From positions 13,086 to 77,085 of the forward strand of contig CAZFLR010000008.1 of assembly GCA_964519385.1 (NCBI GenBank): 64,000 nt of DNA, read 5' to 3'. The translations under genes and the position numbers were made by a program. Of the stretch, positions 59,659 to 64,000 are shown piece by piece (positions within the stretch are counted from its first letter, which is position 1; the number at the start of each line of letters is the position of its first letter). The notes beneath the pieces are model-generated. The model worked only from the letters and a program-made list of their open reading frames with translations, was not told where the DNA came from and did not search any database. This DNA comes from SVFI01 sp964519385. GTDB lineage: Bacteria; Bacillota; Clostridia; Lachnospirales; Lachnospiraceae.

Positions 59659-60369
59659 TTATTCATTTTCTTCCTTCATCCGGTAACCGACCCCTATTTC
59701 ATTGACAATATAGTCGTTCTGTCCCGGTGTGGAGCCAAGTTTTTTGCGGATATTAGCCATGTTTACCTGCAGCTTCTTGACGCTGCCTTCGTCCGCACAT
59801 CCCCAGACCTCTTTAATGATGGTGGAATATGTCAAAAGCTTTCCGCACTGACCGGAAAGCACGGCCAAAATATTGTACTCATTCTGCGTCAATTTAATCT
59901 CAGCATCATCAATGAATATCTTCCGCTTATCATAGTCAATCCGCATATTCTTTAAAATAAACTGTCCGCCCGGAAAACGACCCTCATCTGCACTGTGCCG
60001 ATAGCTTCTGAGTATCGCCCGCACCCTCGCCAGCAGCTCCTCTGCACCAAACGGCTTGGTAATATAATCATTTGCTCCCAAATCCAGTGCATTTACCTTG
60101 GTTTTTTCTTCCGAACGAGCTGAGAGAACAATGACAGGTGTCAGATAATCCTCTCTGATTTTCTTCAGGAACATAATACCGTCTTTATCCGGCAATCCGA
60201 GATCCAGCAGAATGATATCCGGAATATAAGATAAAAACATCATCTCTGCTGTCGTACATGTTCCGGCAACCACCACCTGATAACCTGCTGTTTCAAGCAT
60301 GGTCGTGAGCAGCATCGTTATATTTTCGTCATCTTCTACCAATAAAACCTTATATTTATTATTGTTCAT
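59659..60369 (-). CDS. kdpE: OmpR/KdpE-family response regulator
   Basis: A 236-aa two-domain regulator. The receiver (about 6-118) has the acidic pair in VEDDEN, phospho-Asp56 in LLDLGLPDKDG and the lysine in DYITKPFGAEEL. The C-terminal winged helix has LTQNEYNILAVL and IIKEVWG. The KdpE-like features are only general. ATG 60369 has GGAG 10 bases upstream and overlaps the kinase end by 11 bases, so translation is coupled. The likely binding sites are the TTAAGAT repeats upstream of the operon. Confidence 0.93.
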   Translation of the reverse strand: MNNNKYKVLLVEDDENITMLLTTMLETAGYQVVVAGTCTTAEMMFLSYIPDIILLDLGLPDKDGIMFLKKIREDYLTPVIVLSARSEEKTKVNALDLGANDYITKPFGAEELLARVRAILRSYRHSADEGRFPGGQFILKNMRIDYDKRKIFIDDAEIKLTQNEYNILAVLSGQCGKLLTYSTIIKEVWGCADEGSVKKLQVNMANIRKKLGSTPGQNDYIVNEIGVGYRMKEENE

Positions 60370-61423
60370 TTTCACAATTCTCCGTCGCAAGCGAAAAACG
60401 GAACAACGCACCTTTGTCCTTCTTGTTTTCCGCCCTGATATCTCCGCCATGTGCTTTTATAATTGATGCGCAGACAGATAATCCGATTCCGGCATTTCTT
60501 TTATTGGCATCCGCCGTCTCAGCCTCCATACTGTAACCGCCGTCAAAAATATTACTTAAGCGGTCCGGGCTGATTCCCGCTCCATCATCTTCAATCTCAA
60601 AAATTGCCTGGTCGGAAAGGATAAAAACCCTGAGTGATAATCTGGTCATACCTTCCGCATGCTGAACCGCATTTTCCAGAATATTGACAATCACCTGCTC
60701 AATTAATAGTGCGTCCATCGGAATCATAACCACTTCATTCGGAATATCGATATCAATCTTCTGCTGCGGATATCTCTTTTTGAACTTGACAAGCACCGAA
60801 TCTATCAGCTCATCCAGTACAATCGGCATTTTATTAAGCCGGACCTCCTCCGCATCAATCTTGGTGATAGACAGAAGATTCTCCACCATGCGAATCAGCC
60901 ACTGTGCATCCTCTCTGATGCCCTTCAGCATCTTGGTCTGCTGCTCCTCCGAAAGAGAGTCTCTTTTTTCCAGAAGGGTCTCACTGAATCCGTAAATGGT
61001 TGTGAGAGGTGTCCTCAAATCATGTGACACCGCGCGCAGCAGATTTGCACGCATACGCTCCTTCTCGCCTTCGATTTTCCACGCCTCATGTGTTTTGATT
61101 TTGGTCGTCAGCATACAGGTCAGTATCGCTATCGTTACCATGACCGTAGCGGATATAAAATTGACCGGAATCGTAAAATTCAATTTAAAAAACGGAAATG
61201 TAAACGCATAGTTGACTGCCACCGTACTGGCGACCGCTCCCGTCACGCCATACACATAGCCATCCGTGAGAAGCGATATTAAAAATACTGCAAACACAAA
61301 CATCATCGCTATCAATTCTTTAATATCAAACCGGTATTCAAACACCAGACTGATTAAGAAGGTAAGTGACAATATCACAATCGTTATAATCCAGTTTTTT
61401 AAAATATCTTTTTTATTCTTCAT
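60359..61423 (-). CDS. kdpD: KdpD-like sensor histidine kinase lacking the N-terminal KdpD/USP domains
   Basis: A 354-aa kinase. Residues 11-108 are four membrane helices of the DUF4118 type (EYRFDIKELIAMMFVFAVFL, then AVNYAFTFPFF). HisKA holds His134 in RAVSHDLRTPL, and HATPase has the N box ILENAVQHAEG, EDDGAGISPD and GIGLSVCASI. Full-length KdpD has KdpD and USP domains in front of this; they are absent. No kdpFABC pump is in the window, so the target may be Trk or another system. Confidence 0.9.
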   Translation of the reverse strand: MKNKKDILKNWIITIVILSLTFLISLVFEYRFDIKELIAMMFVFAVFLISLLTDGYVYGVTGAVASTVAVNYAFTFPFFKLNFTIPVNFISATVMVTIAILTCMLTTKIKTHEAWKIEGEKERMRANLLRAVSHDLRTPLTTIYGFSETLLEKRDSLSEEQQTKMLKGIREDAQWLIRMVENLLSITKIDAEEVRLNKMPIVLDELIDSVLVKFKKRYPQQKIDIDIPNEVVMIPMDALLIEQVIVNILENAVQHAEGMTRLSLRVFILSDQAIFEIEDDGAGISPDRLSNIFDGGYSMEAETADANKRNAGIGLSVCASIIKAHGGDIRAENKKDKGALFRFSLATENCENEQ

Positions 61424-61435
61424 ACTCTCTTAATA

Positions 61436-61579
61436 TCAATCATATAAAGAAGCACCATATCTGATTTTTCTGTAAAACTTCTGGAACAATACAACAAACA
61501 GATATCCCACGATTGCAATCGTAGAGCCGCCTCCCATAAGTGCCATCAAACCAACAATCACGTACATAAAAATATTCAT
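61436..61579 (-). CDS. small membrane protein upstream of kdpD, 47 aa
   Basis: A 47-codon frame read directly: it starts MNIFMYVIVGLMALMGGGST, runs through a second hydrophobic stretch (IAIVGYLFVVLFQK), and ends KIRYGASLYD. The ribosome binding site GAGG is 8 bases before the ATG. It lies 12 bases before kdpD in the same direction, behind the predicted operon promoter. It looks like a single or hairpin membrane peptide, in size like KdpF, but no sequence link to KdpF can be claimed. It may modulate the kinase. Confidence 0.65.
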   Translation of the reverse strand: MNIFMYVIVGLMALMGGGSTIAIVGYLFVVLFQKFYRKIRYGASLYD

Positions 61580-61613
61580 AACCTTTACCTCGCTGTGTAT
61601 AATATGTATTTTT

Positions 61614-61633
61614 GAATATATAAATATATATTC
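61614..61633. repeat. AT-rich 20-base inverted repeat in the kdp operon leader
   Basis: GAATATATA-AA-TATATATTC, 9-bp perfect arms, followed toward the operon by a -10-like TATTAT. Possibly an operator or part of the promoter. Confidence 0.4.
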
Positions 61634-61640
61634 ATCCAGC

Positions 61641-61713
61641 GATTATCTTAACAAAATATGCAGTTAAGATTCAGTAAAGCCACTTCAATTTCGGCTAAGA
61701 TACGGTTAAGATA
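61641..61713. promoter_or_regulatory. array of TTAAGAT repeats, probable response-regulator sites
   Basis: Tandem CGGCTAAGATA (61692-61702) and CGGTTAAGATA (61703-61713) repeat with an 11-base period, the usual spacing for OmpR-family dimers. A third copy, CAGTTAAGATT (61661-61671), lies 31 bases away in the same orientation, and a fourth (TTATCTTAAC, 61643-61652) is inverted. They sit between the MCP stop and the small kdp-operon gene. Autoregulation by the KdpE-like protein is inferred. Confidence 0.55.
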
Positions 61714-61730
61714 CCTTCGCCGCGCATGCA

Positions 61731-63824
61731 TCAAACATAATTTTTAGCCACATAGTCACGGATATCCTCATTATCTTCAGGCATCCGACAACCTACAATA
61801 TACATTCCGTCATTGTCCGTAATACGAATCACACATCCGTCCAAAGGCAGATTTTCAAGCAGTTCAAAGCCCTTTGCCAGAACAGTAACCGAATCTCCCT
61901 TCGTATCAAGTATCTCTTTTTCAGCTGTCTGCACGGCATAACCGTTCGCACTGATATTGACCATATTTCCCCTGCAGACATGTCCTGTCTTATTTATCCT
62001 GATATCGCACTCGGCAGTCAGTGGCATACGCGGATATTTCCTACGGTTTACTACCTTAGGATTGTTAAACATTTCAATGTAATACTTGTCATTTTTAAAT
62101 ATAATCCTAATATCCGTCCATGTGTACATGCTGTTATTTACGATAATCTGTACACTGTATTTTTTCTTTTTATCATAGATGAATGTTTCGTCCTCATCTT
62201 CCAATTCATCAATCTGTACGATTCCCTGCTCATCTATGCCTGTTATGATACCTTTATATTCTTTACCGGTCAGTCCGTCTGCTTCACAGATGCTCAGATA
62301 CATACCTTCCTGAAGGTCATCCTTGCCCATAAATCCGCCGGTACCGAGGTCCTCAATTAAGTTTCCTACCACATTTTCAATCATTGCAACATTCGATGAG
62401 GTTTCCACATATTTATTTCTCATCGTTTTTACCGTATCGTCCGCGGATAAAATGCTCTGCGTCATTGTTTCCATCACTTCACTGAACTGGTTCATATTGC
62501 TGACCATGTTCTGGTTGGAGTCTTCCACTTCACGCATTGCAGTATCTACTACATGGATATTCTCTCCCAATTTTACGGAATCATCCGTAATGGCATTCAC
62601 ACTCTCATTAACGATGCTGACATTATCCATCGTTGTCACAATCAGCTTCAGCGTCTCTGTAATAGAGGCTGTCATTTTTTCGCTGGTCTGCTCCAGATTC
62701 AGCAACGCCTCTCTGATGCCTCTGGAAGAAACCTGCGTTGCCTCACTCAGGTTGCGGATTTCATCTGCCACAACAGCAAAACCCTTACCTGCTTCTCCGG
62801 CTCTTGCAGCCTCAATCGATGCATTCAGTGCAAGCAGGTTCGTCTGATTGCTGATTTTCTCAATGGTTCCGGTCTCCCGTTTTACCATGTCAAACTCATT
62901 CGTAAACTCTTTTAAGTTCTTATCCACTTCCTTGGAGATTTCCGCCATTTCATTCGTACATTTCACAACATCCGATAATTGTCCGGAGCTCTTTTTCGCA
63001 TTTTCAACAGATTGCTCCATCAGCTTTACCATTTCCTGAATCAGAAGTGCAACATTTTCAACCTGAGCATTAATTGTATCTGTTGCCTGAATGGAGGAGT
63101 TCGTCCTGTCATGAAGAATTTCATTATTTGAAATCAGAAGCTCCATGCTTTTTACCACATCATTTGCTCCGGCCTGATTCTCATCCGCAAGCTCACGCAC
63201 TACAGTCATTCCGTCCACAACCGAATTGCTTGCCGTCTTGACCTTTTCAATGCTGTGCACCACCTTATTCAGATTGGAATTAACCGCCTCAAGCATAGCA
63301 CCATCCGATTTTGCCAGATGGTTAATTGCCCACGCATAGCCTATATATGCCAGTAAAATACAACCGAACTGAATTTCATAAGAGACAACATCTTCATGTG
63401 TCAGTCCGGTTGTCATCTGTTCTTTTACAAGTGCTGCTGCTACGATCAGTGCATTTACCACTCCGCACCGGATCATCAGCCGTTTGTCCTTGTACAGCAT
63501 AAGCATGCTTACCACCGGAAATATGTACGCAAAGGTAATGTGGTCAAATGCCGTAAACAGGACAAAGAAATAGAACAAAAAATATCCCGAAGCAATGATA
63601 TGTTTACAATACTCAATCTCCCAGCCTTTGATTTTAAGCAGAAGAAAGGTAACAAGAACAGGCACCCAGCATATAATGCTGAACACGATTGTATATACCG
63701 TCGTTCTGCCACCCTTTAACCATTCAATAATATAAGCAACTGTTAACACAAAGCCTATCAAAGCCCATATCAGCAATGCCTTTTTGTTGGCACTCGCCTT
63801 GAAATATTTTTCGTCGTATCCCAT
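61731..63824 (-). CDS. methyl-accepting chemotaxis protein fused to a YcgR-like PilZ (c-di-GMP) module
   Basis: A 697-aa receptor. The N-terminal 180 residues have about six membrane helices and no obvious ligand-binding loop domain; no HAMP domain is evident. The signalling domain spans about 200-500, with the hairpin-tip sequence LALNASIEAARAGEAGKGFA close to the MCP consensus. A YcgR-type N-domain follows (DDLQEGMYLSICEADG), then PilZ with the RxxxR motif in RRKYPR and NISANG in place of DxSxxG. Cyclic-di-GMP binding could thus tune chemotaxis signalling directly. ATG 63824 has GGGGG at 8 bases; an in-frame upstream start has none. Confidence 0.92.
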   Translation of the reverse strand: MGYDEKYFKASANKKALLIWALIGFVLTVAYIIEWLKGGRTTVYTIVFSIICWVPVLVTFLLLKIKGWEIEYCKHIIASGYFLFYFFVLFTAFDHITFAYIFPVVSMLMLYKDKRLMIRCGVVNALIVAAALVKEQMTTGLTHEDVVSYEIQFGCILLAYIGYAWAINHLAKSDGAMLEAVNSNLNKVVHSIEKVKTASNSVVDGMTVVRELADENQAGANDVVKSMELLISNNEILHDRTNSSIQATDTINAQVENVALLIQEMVKLMEQSVENAKKSSGQLSDVVKCTNEMAEISKEVDKNLKEFTNEFDMVKRETGTIEKISNQTNLLALNASIEAARAGEAGKGFAVVADEIRNLSEATQVSSRGIREALLNLEQTSEKMTASITETLKLIVTTMDNVSIVNESVNAITDDSVKLGENIHVVDTAMREVEDSNQNMVSNMNQFSEVMETMTQSILSADDTVKTMRNKYVETSSNVAMIENVVGNLIEDLGTGGFMGKDDLQEGMYLSICEADGLTGKEYKGIITGIDEQGIVQIDELEDEDETFIYDKKKKYSVQIIVNNSMYTWTDIRIIFKNDKYYIEMFNNPKVVNRRKYPRMPLTAECDIRINKTGHVCRGNMVNISANGYAVQTAEKEILDTKGDSVTVLAKGFELLENLPLDGCVIRITDNDGMYIVGCRMPEDNEDIRDYVAKNYV

Positions 63825-63851
63825 ATGTTCGACCCCCTGTGTTTTTTTTAT

Positions 63852-63857
63852 ATTATA
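63852..63857 (-). promoter_or_regulatory. possible -10 element of the MCP gene
   Basis: TATAAT 28 bases before the ATG. No good -35 was found and no sigma-D motif is present, so this call is weak. Confidence 0.35.
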
Positions 63858-63941
63858 TCCCCTTTTTTTCAGAAACACTAGCAATAATTATTAAAATTCG
63901 TCAGTTTTTCTGTCATTATTATTTTTTTATCTTAATCAGAC

Positions 63942-64000
63942 TTATTTTTTCTTAACCACCCTCACTGTCACTGTTGCCTTCACACCGTTCTCTGCGATGA
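63942..64000 (-). CDS. C-terminal end of an unidentified protein (partial)
   Basis: The frame ending at TAA (63942-63944) reads IAENGVKATVTVRVVKKK from the window edge. The alternating Val/Thr strand and basic end resemble the last strand of an Ig-like or fibronectin domain in a secreted protein, but 18 residues are too few to assign it. Confidence 0.5.
   Translation of the reverse strand, partial: IAENGVKATVTVRVVKKK

Noticed and set aside
63825..63941. Sigma-D promoter for the chemoreceptor
   Set aside because: No TAAA/GCCGATA pair was found in the gap; only a TATAAT without a clear -35.
1..64000. CRISPR arrays, insertion sequences, prophage genes or rRNA
   Set aside because: No regularly spaced repeats, transposase or integrase motifs, or rRNA sequence were seen on either strand.

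Overview
The window looks like a chromosomal segment of a motile Lachnospiraceae-type Firmicute (class Clostridia). The evidence is gene content and order: scpA-scpB, era-yqzL-recO, single-chain glyS, rpsU, a giant acyl-CoA dehydratase activase, BspA-like leucine-rich repeats, KdpDE without KdpFABC, Gram-positive ribosome binding sites (GGAGG) and sigma-A promoters. A sigma-D type promoter and a chemotaxis receptor suggest motility. No phage, insertion sequence, CRISPR array or rRNA was seen. Almost every gene lies on the minus strand. The one clear plus-strand gene is the 4.3-kb activase at 24.0-28.3 kb. No gene-free stretch exceeds about 300 bases.

Layout, read in the minus-strand transcription direction from right to left. 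64.0-59.6 kb: the tail of a secreted protein, an MCP fused to a YcgR/PilZ c-di-GMP module, then a 47-aa membrane peptide with a KdpD-like kinase and KdpE-like regulator behind an array of TTAAGAT repeats. 59.6-56.9 kb: a secreted protein, MscL and an NSS symporter. 56.8-53.9 kb: a CsoR-controlled copper operon whose CopA ATPase carries a C-terminal CopZ-like domain with its own internal ribosome binding site. 53.8-48.3 kb: a PerM-type permease, a MATE exporter and the TrkA/TrkH potassium system. 48.3-44.2 kb: a ZIP transporter behind a DtxR-type operator and a terminator, an HD-GYP protein, tRNA-Arg(CCG), an SH3b protein and a Gfo/Idh oxidoreductase. 44.1-39.1 kb: glutamate dehydrogenase and a two-gene 2-oxoacid:ferredoxin oxidoreductase. 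39.0-31.4 kb: a sigma-D controlled conserved protein, a TSUP permease, an RluF-like enzyme, LigA, MetA and a hybrid histidine kinase. 31.2-28.3 kb: a BspA-like surface protein.

23.8-10.8 kb is a long housekeeping run: a rhomboid-like protein, a sigma-70-like protein lacking region 4, an unknown 142-aa protein, an M16C protease, a DUF4349 lipoprotein, Era, YqzL, RecO, a lipoprotein, GlyS, AlaS and S21. 10.7-5.2 kb is a branched-chain amino acid ABC operon (livJ, terminator, livHMGF) ending in a cytidylate-kinase-like protein. 5.2-0 kb holds a D,D-carboxypeptidase, a metallophosphoesterase, ScpA, ScpB and a secreted transglutaminase-like protein cut by the window edge.

The most interesting items are the sigma-like protein paired with a pseudo-rhomboid, the fused CopA-CopZ with a preserved internal start, the DtxR-type promoter followed by a terminator (possible short metal-regulated RNA), the sigma-D controlled orphan protein, the small peptide heading kdpDE, and the MCP-PilZ fusion.
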